Position numbers and translations under genes: made by a program
Notes under the pieces: model-generated
Databases searched by the model: none
What the model was told of the DNA's origin: nothing
What the model saw: the letters and a program-made list of their open reading frames with translations, nothing else
DNA from: Micromonospora sp045209745
Lineage (GTDB): Bacteria; Actinomycetota; Actinomycetes; Mycobacteriales; Micromonosporaceae
NCBI RefSeq assembly: GCF_045209745.1
Contig: NZ_CP109273.1
Span: 6,262,001-6,326,000, forward strand
Direction: 5' to 3'
Length of the DNA: 64,000 nucleotides
Shown here: positions 24,619-33,118 of the stretch, in pieces
How the letters are laid out: every line of letters begins with the position of its first letter
Position numbering within the stretch: the stretch's first letter is position 1

Positions 24619-25908
24619 CTACCTCAGAACCTGCTTGCCACCGTCGACCAGCTGCGTACCGAGCTGATCGAGGGTGATCTTGTTGGCGAAGTACTGCTGG
24701 AGAGCCGGGGTGGCGTACTTGGTCTTCCACTCCGGGTAGCCGTCGGCCTGCTGGAACGGGGCGACGGTCAGGTCCGCGGCGCTGTCCGCGGCGACGTCCC
24801 AGCCCTGCTTGCCGGCGGTGAGCTTGACCAGGTCCTCGTTGGCCTGCTTGCCGGTCGGAACCAGCCAGTCACCCTTGGCCAGCGCGGCCATGTTGGTCGG
24901 GTTCAGGAAGTACTCGAGGAACTGCGCGGCCTGCTTCTTGTTCTTGGAGTCCTCGGAGACCGACAGCGTCTGCGGGTTGGCCGCCTGCTTGGTGGAGAGC
25001 CCCTTGACCGGCGGCAGGGTGACCCACTCGAAGCCGGCCGGCGCCTGCTCGACCATCTGCTGACGCAGCGACACCGAGCCGGGCAGCATGGCGTACTTGC
25101 CGCCGAAGAAGCCGGGCAGGGTGTCGGCGCCGCTCATGCCGAGCGCCTCCGGGGACGCGGACTTCGCGGTGTAGATCATGTCGTGGATCCGCTTCGGGAT
25201 CTCCTTCTCCGCGTCACCGACCCGGACCTCGGTGCGCCCGCCCTCGGTGTAGAAGAACTTCCCGTCGTAGTTGAGCGCCAGGTTGAGCACCCGGTTGGTC
25301 GGCGACTTCAACGCCCACGCCACGCCGTACTGGCCGGGCTTGGTGAGCTTCTGCGCGTTGCCCTGGAACTCGTCCCAGGTCCAGCCGCCGTCGGCCGGCG
25401 GCACCGCCACGCCAGCGGCGTCGAGCAGCTTCTTGTTGGCGATGACGACCTGCGACTCCAACAGGAACGGCACGCCGGCGACCTTGCCGTCGACGGTGGC
25501 CGTGTCCCAGATGGCCTGATCGATCTGGCCCTTCAGGTCGCCGGAGACCAGCCCGGAGAGGTCGGCCAGGTAGCCCTGCTTGCTGAACTCGCCGATCGCG
25601 GACGCCTCGTAGTGCACGATGTCCGGTGCGTCGCCGCCCTCGAAGGAGGTCAGCAACTGATCGTGCACCGAGTTCCAGTCACCCTGGACGTACTCGACCT
25701 GGATGTCGGGGTGCTCGGTGTTCCACTTGGCGACGAGGTCCTTGTTGACCTGCAGCGACTCCTTCTGCCAGGCGAGGCTGAGGAAGCGCAGTTTGACCGG
25801 GCCGGACGTGGCCTCGTCGCCGCCGTCACTGCACGCGGCGAGCGCGCCGAGGCCGACGACCGCGACCGCGGTGGCCGCGGCCAGTCGACGAAATCGGGTA
25901 GGGAGCAT
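24619..25908 (-). CDS. Sugar-type ABC transporter substrate-binding lipoprotein
   Basis: A 429-residue family-1 solute-binding protein. The signal peptide (RFRRLAAATAVAVVGLGALA) ends in the lipobox LAAC, and the body shows VKLRFLSLAWQKESLQVNKD, NTEHPDIQVEYVQGDW, IVHYEASAIGEFSKQGYLAD, GVPFLLESQVVIANKKLLDAAG and GGKYAMLPGSVSLRQQM, typical of MalE/UgpB-like proteins. It would deliver a glycoside or sugar to the two permeases. AAGGAGGT lies before the ATG. No dedicated ATPase gene is in the operon; a shared MsiK-type ATPase is normal in actinobacteria. Confidence 0.93.
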   Translation of the reverse strand: MLPTRFRRLAAATAVAVVGLGALAACSDGGDEATSGPVKLRFLSLAWQKESLQVNKDLVAKWNTEHPDIQVEYVQGDWNSVHDQLLTSFEGGDAPDIVHYEASAIGEFSKQGYLADLSGLVSGDLKGQIDQAIWDTATVDGKVAGVPFLLESQVVIANKKLLDAAGVAVPPADGGWTWDEFQGNAQKLTKPGQYGVAWALKSPTNRVLNLALNYDGKFFYTEGGRTEVRVGDAEKEIPKRIHDMIYTAKSASPEALGMSGADTLPGFFGGKYAMLPGSVSLRQQMVEQAPAGFEWVTLPPVKGLSTKQAANPQTLSVSEDSKNKKQAAQFLEYFLNPTNMAALAKGDWLVPTGKQANEDLVKLTAGKQGWDVAADSAADLTVAPFQQADGYPEWKTKYATPALQQYFANKITLDQLGTQLVDGGKQVLR

Positions 25909-25942
25909 GGGGGGTACCTCCTTGGTGGTGGGTGGGGGATGG

Positions 25943-26782
25943 TCAGCCCTTGACCGCGCCGGCGAGCGACCCGGACGAGAGCCTGCGTTGCATGAACGCG
26001 AAGAAGATCAGGCTGGGCAGCGTGGCCAGCAGTGAGCCGGCGGCCAGCGGCCCGAGTCGGGCGGTGCCCTCGATGCCGACGAACCGGGCCAGCGCGACCG
26101 GCAGGGTGGCCAGGTCCGGGGTCTTGATCAGCACCAGCGCGAAGAAGAACTCGTTCCAGGCCGAGATGAAGGAGAACAGTGCGGTCGCGACCAGGCCGGG
26201 GGCGAGCAGCGGGAAGACCACCCGCCGCAGGATCTGCACCCGGCTCGCGCCGTCCACCGAGGCGGCCTCCTCCAGCTCCCGGGGGATGTTGCGGACGAAG
26301 CCCTGCAACATCCAGAGCGCGAATGGCAGCGCCCACACCACGTAGATCAGCACCAGCCCGGCGTGCGTGTTGGCCAGGCCGACCTGCCGCAGCACCAGGA
26401 AGATCGGGATGATCAGCAGCACGAACGGGAAGAGCTGGGACAGCAGCACCCAGCCCAGCGCCGCGGTGCCGAGCTTGGAGCGGAACCGGGCCAGCGCGTA
26501 CGACGCCGGCATGGCGACCAGCACGGTCAGCACCGCCGAGGCGAGCGAGACCTGGAGGCTGTTCAGCGCCGCCCGGCCCAGCTCCTGCTCGGTGAAGGCC
26601 TGGACGAAGTTCTGCACCGTCGGGTTGTCCGGGATCAACGTCGGGTGCAGTCGCACCAGCTCCCGCGGTGGCTTGAACGCCGTCGAGAGCAGCCAGAGCA
26701 GCGGGAACCCAAGGAAGATCAGATAGCCGGCGAGCGCCACGTACTGCAGCACCCGCCCGGTGCGGCTCGGTTTTCCGAACAT
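25943..26782 (-). CDS. ABC transporter permease, MalG type
   Basis: A 279-residue inner-membrane protein with six transmembrane helices. The EAA loop ELEEAASVDGASRVQILRRV followed by VFPLLAPGLVATALF contacts the ATPase. LIFLGFPLLWLLSTAFKPP at the N-terminus and the FARFRSKLG-type loop are typical of the second sugar permease. The ATG at 26782 lies 1 nt after the stop of the first permease, so the two are translationally coupled and form the heterodimeric channel. Confidence 0.93.
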   Translation of the reverse strand: MFGKPSRTGRVLQYVALAGYLIFLGFPLLWLLSTAFKPPRELVRLHPTLIPDNPTVQNFVQAFTEQELGRAALNSLQVSLASAVLTVLVAMPASYALARFRSKLGTAALGWVLLSQLFPFVLLIIPIFLVLRQVGLANTHAGLVLIYVVWALPFALWMLQGFVRNIPRELEEAASVDGASRVQILRRVVFPLLAPGLVATALFSFISAWNEFFFALVLIKTPDLATLPVALARFVGIEGTARLGPLAAGSLLATLPSLIFFAFMQRRLSSGSLAGAVKG

Positions 26783-26783
26783 G

Positions 26784-27719
26784 TCAGTTCGCCTCCCTCA
26801 GCCGGCGCCGGAGATAGACGGCGAGCAGCGCGATGATGAGCACGACCATCACGTTGCCGAGCGCGGCGGCGTAGCCGTAGTTGCCGTAGCGGAACGCCTC
26901 CTCGTAGGCGAAGAGCATCGGCAGCATCGTCTTGCCGCCCGGCCCGCCCGCGGTCAGCACGTAGACCAGGCCGAACGAGTTGAAGTTCCAGATGAAGTCC
27001 AGCGACGTGATCGCCACGATCACCGGGGCCAGGGCGGGCAGCGTGACGTGCCGGAACCGGTGCCAGGTGCTGGCCCCGTCCACCGCCGCCGCCTCGTGCA
27101 GTTCGCGGCCCACCCCCTGCAGACCGGCGAGCAGAACGACGGTGGTCTGCGGCATGCCGGCCCAGACCCCGACGATGATCACGGCGGGCAGTGCGGTGCT
27201 GAAGTCGCCGAGCCAGTTGGTCCGCAGCCCGTCGGCGCCAATCTGGTGGAAGAACTCGTTGATCAGCCCGGCGTCCGGGTGGTAGACGAGCTTCCAGAGG
27301 ATGCCGACCACGACGGGCGGCATGGCCCACGGCACCACGGCCAGCACCCGGGCCACGCCTCGGAACCGCAGCTGCTGGTTGAGCAGCAGGGCCAGCCCGA
27401 GGGCGAGCAGGAACTGGAGCACGGTCACCCCGAACGCCCAGAGCAGCCCGATCTTGAACGAGTTCCAGAACAGCTCGTCGCCGAGGAGTTCCCGGTAGTT
27501 GGCCAGACCGGTGAAGCTCACCTCGACGTTGCGCCCGGCCCGGGCGTCGGTGAAGCCGAGGTAGATGCCGCGCAGCAGTGGGAACACCGACAGCACCAGG
27601 ATCGGCAGCAGCGATGGCAGCAGCAGCAGGTAGATGGTGGTGCGGTCGGAGCGGAACCGGTTCGGCCGACGGGCCGGCTCGGCCCGCTCGACGTCCGGCT
27701 GCTCGGCCAGCGTGGTCAT
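26784..27719 (-). CDS. ABC transporter permease, MalF type
   Basis: A 311-residue permease with six membrane helices (IYLLLLPSLLPILVLSVFPLL at the first) and the EAA loop ELHEAAAVDGASTWHRFRHV, then TLPALAPVIV. The ATG at 27719 is chosen: AGGGGTGA precedes it and an upstream TTG extension is only Arg/Pro-rich. It starts 4 nt after the stop of the LacI-type regulator, which shows that the regulator and transporter share one transcript. Confidence 0.93.
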   Translation of the reverse strand: MTTLAEQPDVERAEPARRPNRFRSDRTTIYLLLLPSLLPILVLSVFPLLRGIYLGFTDARAGRNVEVSFTGLANYRELLGDELFWNSFKIGLLWAFGVTVLQFLLALGLALLLNQQLRFRGVARVLAVVPWAMPPVVVGILWKLVYHPDAGLINEFFHQIGADGLRTNWLGDFSTALPAVIIVGVWAGMPQTTVVLLAGLQGVGRELHEAAAVDGASTWHRFRHVTLPALAPVIVAITSLDFIWNFNSFGLVYVLTAGGPGGKTMLPMLFAYEEAFRYGNYGYAAALGNVMVVLIIALLAVYLRRRLREAN

Positions 27720-27723
27720 GCGG

Positions 27724-28800
27724 TCACCCCTTCGCTGGACGGGTGGGTGGGCCGGCCGGCCGGGAGACCGGCGGCGTCGCGCCACTGGACGCGCGGACGG
27801 TGAGACTCGGTGGCACCTGCTCGCGCCGGGGCGGCAGGGTCGGGTCGGCGATGCGTTGCAGGAGCAGCTCTGCGGCCCGGCGACCGCGCTCGGCCGAGCC
27901 GAGCGAGACGCTGGAGAGCTGGGGAAACATCATCCGGGCGAGCTCGGTGTCGTCCATGCCGACGAGGGCGACGTCCTGCGGCACCTGGCGCCCGGCGGCG
28001 AGCAGGGCGTGCAGCGCCCCGACCGCGATGAGGTCGTTGGCGCAGACCAGGGCATCCGGGTCGGCGCGGGCGAGCAGCCGCTCGGTGGCGGCCCGGCCGG
28101 CGGCGTACTGGAAGTCGCCGACCTCGATCAGGTCCTCGTCGAGCCGGATGTCGTGTCGCGCCAGCGCTGCCCGGAAGCCGGCGTCACGCGTGGCGCCCGG
28201 GACGGTGTCGAGCGGGCCGTTGACGAAGCCGATCCGGCGACGGCCGGTGGCGACGAGGTGATCCACGGCCAGCGCCACACCGTGCCGGGAATCGGTACGC
28301 ACGTTGTCCACCGCGGCGTCCGCGCCGAGTTGGCCGACCACCACCACCGGCACCGGGCTGTCCACGAGCGCGGTCAGGTGGTCGTCGGTGACCCGGATCG
28401 GCGAGACGATCATCCCGTCCACGTAGCGGTTGGCCAGCCGGCGCAGCAGGGCGGTCTCGTTGTCGATCCGCCCGCCGGTGGCGTGCACCAGCAGCTGCCG
28501 CCCGGAGGAGGCGACCACGGACTCGATGGCGCGCATCATCTCCACGTAGACCGGGTTGCCGATGTCCTCGACGGCGAGCGCGACCAGGCCGGTGCGCTGG
28601 GACTGCAGTGACCGGGCGATCGCGTTCGGCACGTAGCCCACCTCGGCCGCCGCGGCGCGCACCTTGCGGACCGTCTCCGGGCTGCCGCCGATCCCGTTGA
28701 GCACCCGCGAGGCGGACGCGATGGAGACACCGGCGCGGGCGGCGACCGTGTGCACCGTGGGCCGGCCGTCCGCCGATTCCTGTAAACGTTTACGACCCAC
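27724..28800 (-). CDS. LacI-family transcriptional repressor of the operon
   Basis: A 358-residue regulator. The HTH (VHTVAARAGVSIASASRVLN) and hinge (IARSLQSQRTGLVALAV) are followed by a periplasmic-binding-protein-like effector domain (VDGMIVSPIRVTDDH, DALVCANDLIAVGALHALLA, ALVGMDDTELARMMFP). It should bind TGTAAACGTTTACA-like operators and release them with the imported sugar or a product. GTG at 28800 is the chosen start, with GGAGG about 8 nt upstream; a more upstream start would add residues across an operator. One operator lies inside its first codons and two just before, so it represses its own operon. Confidence 0.92.
   Translation of the reverse strand: MGRKRLQESADGRPTVHTVAARAGVSIASASRVLNGIGGSPETVRKVRAAAAEVGYVPNAIARSLQSQRTGLVALAVEDIGNPVYVEMMRAIESVVASSGRQLLVHATGGRIDNETALLRRLANRYVDGMIVSPIRVTDDHLTALVDSPVPVVVVGQLGADAAVDNVRTDSRHGVALAVDHLVATGRRRIGFVNGPLDTVPGATRDAGFRAALARHDIRLDEDLIEVGDFQYAAGRAATERLLARADPDALVCANDLIAVGALHALLAAGRQVPQDVALVGMDDTELARMMFPQLSSVSLGSAERGRRAAELLLQRIADPTLPPRREQVPPSLTVRASSGATPPVSRPAGPPTRPAKG
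28781..28794. promoter_or_regulatory. LacI-type operator 1
   Basis: TGTAAACGTTTACG, nearly perfectly palindromic with the central CG of LacI/GalR-family operators. It lies within the first codons of the regulator gene. Confidence 0.8.
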
Positions 28801-28823
28801 GCTTGGCACCTCCACCCGATAGC

Positions 28824-28837
28824 TGTAAACGTTTCCG
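28824..28837. promoter_or_regulatory. LacI-type operator 2
   Basis: TGTAAACGTTTCCG, 43 bp centre to centre from operator 1 and 24 bp upstream of the regulator start. It probably covers the operon promoter or transcription start. Confidence 0.8.
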
Positions 28838-28879
28838 GGAGTTTGCGCCGCCTGCGGCGGCAAGGTCAAGGGCTCGTTA

Positions 28880-28893
28880 TGAAAACGTTTCCA
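28880..28893. promoter_or_regulatory. LacI-type operator 3
   Basis: TGAAAACGTTTCCA, 56 bp centre to centre from operator 2. It overlaps the 3' end of the neighbouring MFS gene. A TTGACC -35-like box on the minus strand (28869-28864) lies between operators 2 and 3. Confidence 0.75.
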
Positions 28894-29565
28894 ACAGTGG
28901 ACGGCCCGACAGCGAGAGATGGCCGGCAACGGCGTGCCCGTCCAGGAGCATCTCAGCCGCTCCCTCTGCTCGACCAGCCCGGCGAGCCGAGCGCCGCCGG
29001 CCCGGCCTGACCCCCTCTCCCGTCGGCGTGCGCAGCACCACGGCCGCGCCGGCCAGTGTGGTGAGTGCCAGCATCAGCCACAGCGCCGACGGGCCGACCG
29101 CGAGCAGGCCCGTCAGGATCGCGGGCGCGACGGCCATTCCCAGCCCGGTGGAGAGCTGCCAGCGCACCAGCGCGCGCCCCACCAGCCGCTCTGGCGTGCT
29201 CGCGATGACGAGCGCCGTCCCGCTGCCCGTGTAGAGGATCTCCCCGGCGGTGTAGAGCACGCAGACCACCGCGACGAGCGCCGCACCGGTGTCGCCACCC
29301 ACCCCGGCCGCCGCCCAGAACCCCAGATAGGAGCCCGCGAGCACCACCCCCGAGGCGGCTAGGACCGATCTGCGGTGCCACCGGCCCAGCCAGACGACGA
29401 GCGGCACCTGCACCGCGATGACGAGCACGGTGTTGCCCACAAACATCCCCGCCGACCAGACCAGCGACACGTCGAGCTGCGTCACCATCACCGCGGGCAG
29501 CGCTACCTCGAGCACGCTGAAGCAGAGCGCGAAGGGCAGGTTGGCCCAGAGCAGCCCGGTCAGGT

Positions 29566-29585
29566 GCCCCGCCCCGCCCCGCCCC
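29566..29585. repeat. (GCCCC)4 pentanucleotide repeat at the frameshift
   Basis: Four perfect GCCCC units on the plus strand (GGGGC on the coding strand), followed by a partial unit. They coincide with the frame change in the MFS gene. Confidence 0.9.
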
Positions 29586-30251
29586 GCTCGCTCGCCACCG
29601 CCGGGCGGTCGGGCACCCGCAGCCGCATCGAGGCGACGAGCAGCCCGGAGACGAGGAACCCCAGCCCGGTCAGGGCGGCGAGCGCCCGCAGGACCCCATC
29701 CCCGCCCGTCACCGCGACAGTGGCGATCAGCGCTCCGGCGCCGAGGCCCGCGTTGCGCACCGAACGCCCGGCGGCGAGCGCCGCATCCCGGCGGCGGCCG
29801 GTGGTGAGCGCGGCGACAAGGGCCGCGTGCGCGGCCGGCCAGGCCTGGCTGCCCAACCCCAGCAGCACCGACGCGGCGAGGAAGCCCGCCTCGCCGTCCC
29901 CGGCGAGCAGCACGCCGACCCCGGCCACCCGGACGAGCAGCGTCGCCGCGACAACGGCCGACCTCGCACCCCGGTCGATCCACCGTCCCGCGAGCGGCAG
30001 CACGACCAGGCCCGCGAGCAGCCCGGCCGAGAGCGCCAGCCCTGCCGCACCGGCGCTCAGGTGGAGCACGACGATGCCGTAGAGCAGCAGGAACGGGCGG
30101 AGCAGGCCGCCGCCCACCGAGTCGATCACCAGAGCCAGCGTGTATCGCGGACCGCCGCCGGCGTGCAGCAGCGCCGCCCAGCCCAGCCGTTCATCCTTCT
30201 GCTTCGTCACGCCGACCACCGTCGCCGCCGGGTGGTCCCGGGCCACGCCGG

Positions 30252-30268
30252 TTGACGATCCTCGTCAA
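30252..30268. promoter_or_regulatory. Palindromic operator TTGACGA-TCC-TCGTCAA
   Basis: Perfect 7-bp arms with a 3-bp centre lie between the divergent MFS and ArsR-type genes, 6 bp from the first possible MFS start and 34 bp before the regulator. The size and placement suit a winged-helix (ArsR) dimer. Confidence 0.7.
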
Positions 30269-30301
30269 GTGTCGCGGCCCGCCCCGGCGGGTGGTGTCAC
30301 G

Positions 30302-31396
30302 ATGGGCGGCGTGGGACTGACGATCGACATTACCGGCGTACCGGATGAGCGGTTTATCTTTTCTCCCTCACCGCTGGGTGAGCTGGCCGCGATGCTGCAC
30401 GCGCTGGCGGAGCCCGCGCACCACCCGGCGCTGCACGGCTGGATCACCGCGACCGCCGCGTCGCTCAAGCCGGAGCTGAGCGACCGGCTGCTGGAGGCCG
30501 ATTTCCTGTGGCGGTCGGCTCGGGCCGACTTCTTCGTGCCGGGCCAGCCCCGCGACACCCTCGCCGCCGAGCTCGACGACGTGGACCGGCTCGATGACGA
30601 GACCTATGTCGCGGCTGCTCTGATCACCACGAGCTGCGGCTCCACGCCCCAGCGCCGCCTGCGCTCACCGCTGGTCGACGCCGACGCTCGGCACCGGGCC
30701 CGGGAGCTGGCGCTGGCTCGCGGGCCGCGCCAGGCCGACTTCGCCGACCAGCTCCTCGCCGACCCTCCGGGTGTACGCGCCTGGGTGCGCCGCCTCCTGG
30801 AGGACTGTGAGCAGGCCTTCTTCGTCGAGTCGTGGGCCCGGGTGCAGCATCAGCTCGCCGCAGACTCCCGGCACAAGGCGGACCTGCTGGCCCGGCACAG
30901 CCTCGACACGGTGCTCGCGGCGGTCTCCCCCGCGACGACCCGCTCCCCCGACGGACGGCGGATCCTCATCGACAAGCTGCAGGACAACGCGACTACCGCG
31001 CAGGGGCAGGGGGTCACCTTCACCCCGACCGCGTTCGGCCGACCGCACCTGCTCGTCGTGCACGCGCCGGGCTGGCGGCCGGTCGTGCAATATCCGTCGG
31101 CCGAGGCCGGGCTGCCGCACCCCGTGCCGCTCGACCTGATCCAGCGGCGGATTGACGCGCTCGCCCACCCGGTGCGGCGGCGGATCGCCCGCACGCTCGC
31201 CCGGGGCCCGCACACGACCGGGGAGATCGCCGAGGCGTGGCAGCTCAGCGCGCCCGAGGTCTCCCGCCACCTCGCCGTGCTCAAGCAGGCCGGGCTCACC
31301 ACGGTGAGCAGGCGCGGGCGATACGTGCACCACCAGCTCGACCTGACGGTCTGCGCCCGCCTCGGCGCCGACTTCGTCGAGGCGATCCTGCGCTGA
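30302..31396 (+). CDS. ArsR-type regulator with N-terminal DUF5937 domain
   Basis: A 364-residue protein. Residues about 8-270 form the DUF5937-type domain (FIFSPSPLGELAAMLHALAE then PAHHPALHGW), and the C-terminus is an ArsR winged helix: IDALAHPVRRRIARTLARGP, TTGEIAEAWQLSAPEVSRHL, AVLKQAGLTTVSRRGRYVHH. The metal-site Cys of classical ArsR are absent, so the ligand is likely organic. The ATG at 30302 is taken; GTG at 30311 is an equally possible start. It is divergent from the MFS gene with a palindrome between them, as in repressor-exporter pairs. Confidence 0.88.
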   Translation: MGGVGLTIDITGVPDERFIFSPSPLGELAAMLHALAEPAHHPALHGWITATAASLKPELSDRLLEADFLWRSARADFFVPGQPRDTLAAELDDVDRLDDETYVAAALITTSCGSTPQRRLRSPLVDADARHRARELALARGPRQADFADQLLADPPGVRAWVRRLLEDCEQAFFVESWARVQHQLAADSRHKADLLARHSLDTVLAAVSPATTRSPDGRRILIDKLQDNATTAQGQGVTFTPTAFGRPHLLVVHAPGWRPVVQYPSAEAGLPHPVPLDLIQRRIDALAHPVRRRIARTLARGPHTTGEIAEAWQLSAPEVSRHLAVLKQAGLTTVSRRGRYVHHQLDLTVCARLGADFVEAILR

Positions 31397-31439
31397 TCGA
31401 ACCCTTGATCGTCAGCTCTAGCATGGCGCGACGCATGTT

Positions 31440-31785
31440 CGGACGCTGGCGGGTCGGGCGGTGGTCTGCTCGGCTTGCCCGGGCCGATGGCAGGCGGGAT
31501 GGCCACCGCGACCACCCACGTACCCGGCGGCTGCCGACGATCTCCGGCCATCGCCTTGACCACGGCCAGCACCTCAGGCCGGCGCCGCCAGTGCGCCGGC
31601 CTGGCGGCGTAGTACAAGCCGGGCCCGCCCAGCGCGTCGTGGGCGGCGCGCAGCAGCGCGGCACCCACCTCCGGCTCGGCGTCCAGGTCGAACCGCTCCA
31701 CGACATGAGCGATTGGGCGGGTTCGGCAGCGCTCGATGAGTTGCCGCCGTCCCTCGACACTCAACGGAGCGTTCGCGTGGGTCAT
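31440..31785 (-). pseudogene. Chimeric remnant: IS481-type transposase N-terminus joined to an unknown fragment
   Basis: Reading from 31785, the first 30 residues (MTHANAPLSVEGRRQLIERC then RTRPIAHV) are the start of an IS481-family transposase. The frame then changes to unrelated sequence, ERFDLDAEPEVGAALLRAAH and DALGGPGLYYAARPAHWRRR, with no HTH or DDE core. The ATG overlaps the stop of the Cmx-type exporter (ATGA). It marks a past insertion and deletion beside a drug-resistance gene; the second fragment is unidentified. Confidence 0.5.
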
Positions 31786-32963
31786 CGAATCGCCTGGCCG
31801 ACGCGGGGTGCGATGAATCGCCGGAGGGGCAGGGCGATGAGCAGTGCGACCGTAACCAGGAGGCCGCTGACCCATACCGGGCCGAGGTCGCCAGCATTGG
31901 CCCCGAGGGTCACTGCTGCGACGGCGGGGCCGCCGGCAGCACCGATGTTGAGCGCCGCGGTCGCGTACGACCCTCCCATGGTGGGGGCGCCTGCTGCCTC
32001 ATAGAGCACCCTGGTGATCAGGGTGCTGCCCAACGCGAAGGAAAGCGTGCCCTGCACGAACACGAGGAGCAGAAGCGCCACCGGTTGGGCAGCCAGGGTC
32101 GCCAACGCGACCCAGCCGAGCAGCAGCAACGGGCCACCGACTGCGATCACGATGCCGGGACGCTGATCGGAGAGCCGTCCCGCGAGGGTGACGCCGACGA
32201 AGGACCCAACCCCAAAGAGCACCAGCACGACCGAGACCCACAACTCGCCCAGGCCGGCGGTGTCAGTCACGATCGGTGCCAGGAAGGTGAACGTGGCGAA
32301 GGTGGCAGCGTTGACGAGGGCACCTAGCAGCATGACTAGGACCAGCCTGGGCATCTCGAGCTGGGCGATCTCGTTCCGAAGAGACGAGCCAGTCGGAGTG
32401 TCCCGAGGGGCCTTTCCGACACGGACCGGGATGCCCTTTACGACGCCGAAGGCAGCGGGAAAGCAGAGCAGTGCGATCGCCCAGAAGGTTGCCCGCCAGC
32501 CAAGCACCGTGCCGAGCACCGCACCACCGGGAACTCCAGCGATGGTGGCCACCGTCGTACCCGAGAGCAGCACCGCCAGCGCGCGCCCTTTCTGATCAGA
32601 TGCGACGAGCGTGGCCGCCGTGCTCAGTGCCACAGCAAGGAAGCCCGCGTTGGCTAGGGCGGCGATCACCCGGGTAACAAGCAGAACCGCGAAACTCGTC
32701 GTGAGAGCGCCCACGACGTGGGCCACGGCAAAAACCAGCACGAAGCACAGCAGGCTGGCCCGGACAGGCCACCAGCGCGCAAGCGCCGCCATCAGCGGCG
32801 CGCCGACGATCATCCCGACAGCAAACGCCGAGGTCAAAAGCCCGGCGGCCCCGACCGACACGTCGAGGCTTGCGGCGATGTCCGGCACCAAGCCGGCGAG
32901 CATGAACTCCGAGGTGCCCATGGCGAAGACCGCCACGGCAAGCAGGTACAGCGGCAGAGGCAT
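31782..32963 (-). CDS. Cmx/CmrA-type chloramphenicol exporter (MFS)
   Basis: A 393-residue major facilitator of 12 helices. The first helix FAMGTSEFMLAGLVPDIAAS then LDVSVGAAGLLTSAFAVGMI is diagnostic of the Cmx/CmlR family, with motif A-like LMAALARWWPVRASLL and motif C-like GVPGGAVLGTVLGWRATFW in helix 5. It should expel chloramphenicol-type drugs with proton exchange. The ATG at 32963 follows GGAG. The gene is less GC-rich than its neighbours and abuts a transposase remnant, which suggests transfer. A hairpin about 130 nt upstream may act in attenuation. Confidence 0.85.
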   Translation of the reverse strand: MPLPLYLLAVAVFAMGTSEFMLAGLVPDIAASLDVSVGAAGLLTSAFAVGMIVGAPLMAALARWWPVRASLLCFVLVFAVAHVVGALTTSFAVLLVTRVIAALANAGFLAVALSTAATLVASDQKGRALAVLLSGTTVATIAGVPGGAVLGTVLGWRATFWAIALLCFPAAFGVVKGIPVRVGKAPRDTPTGSSLRNEIAQLEMPRLVLVMLLGALVNAATFATFTFLAPIVTDTAGLGELWVSVVLVLFGVGSFVGVTLAGRLSDQRPGIVIAVGGPLLLLGWVALATLAAQPVALLLLVFVQGTLSFALGSTLITRVLYEAAGAPTMGGSYATAALNIGAAGGPAVAAVTLGANAGDLGPVWVSGLLVTVALLIALPLRRFIAPRVGQAIR

Positions 32964-33089
32964 CAAGAAAAACTCCGAGGTGAGAGAGAACGAGGAGACG
33001 TCTCGTCACCGCGGCCAGCACCCAAGGGTGCGCGCAAATGCCCATACAGCAAAGGCTGCTGGGAAGCGGACTATGAACTCAGTGGTTCA

Positions 33090-33118
33090 GGGGGCTGACG
33101 GCGTGACCGAAAGCCCCC
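33090..33118. terminator. Hairpin in the leader region of the exporter gene
   Basis: GGGGGCT (33090-33096) pairs with AGCCCCC (33112-33118). It may be a terminator or attenuator stem upstream of the Cmx-type gene. Confidence 0.35.

Larger units (their letters stand above)
28877..30246 (-). pseudogene. MFS exporter split by a frameshift at a GGGGC repeat
   Basis: Two adjoining frames together encode one 12-helix major facilitator. The N-terminal half (30246 to 29560, 228 residues) contains LIDSVGGGLLRPFLLLYGIV and RSVRNAGLGAGALIATVAV, and ends SERGGAGRGT-stop. The C-terminal half continues in another frame with LTGLLWANLPFALCF through LYTAGEILYTGSGTALVIAS and stops at 28877. The break falls in the central cytoplasmic loop, exactly at four tandem GGGGC units, and losing one unit would restore one frame. 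It could be a pseudogene, a sequencing error or a phase-variable gene. It is divergent from an ArsR-type regulator that probably controls it. The start (GTG 30246 or 30210) is uncertain. Confidence 0.75.

Noticed and set aside
32900..33045. Possible drug-sensing leader peptide (MGICAHPWVLAAV...) before the Cmx-type gene
   Set aside because: The frame does not stop before the exporter start but runs far into the gene, there is no ribosome site, and no anti-terminator pair is evident.
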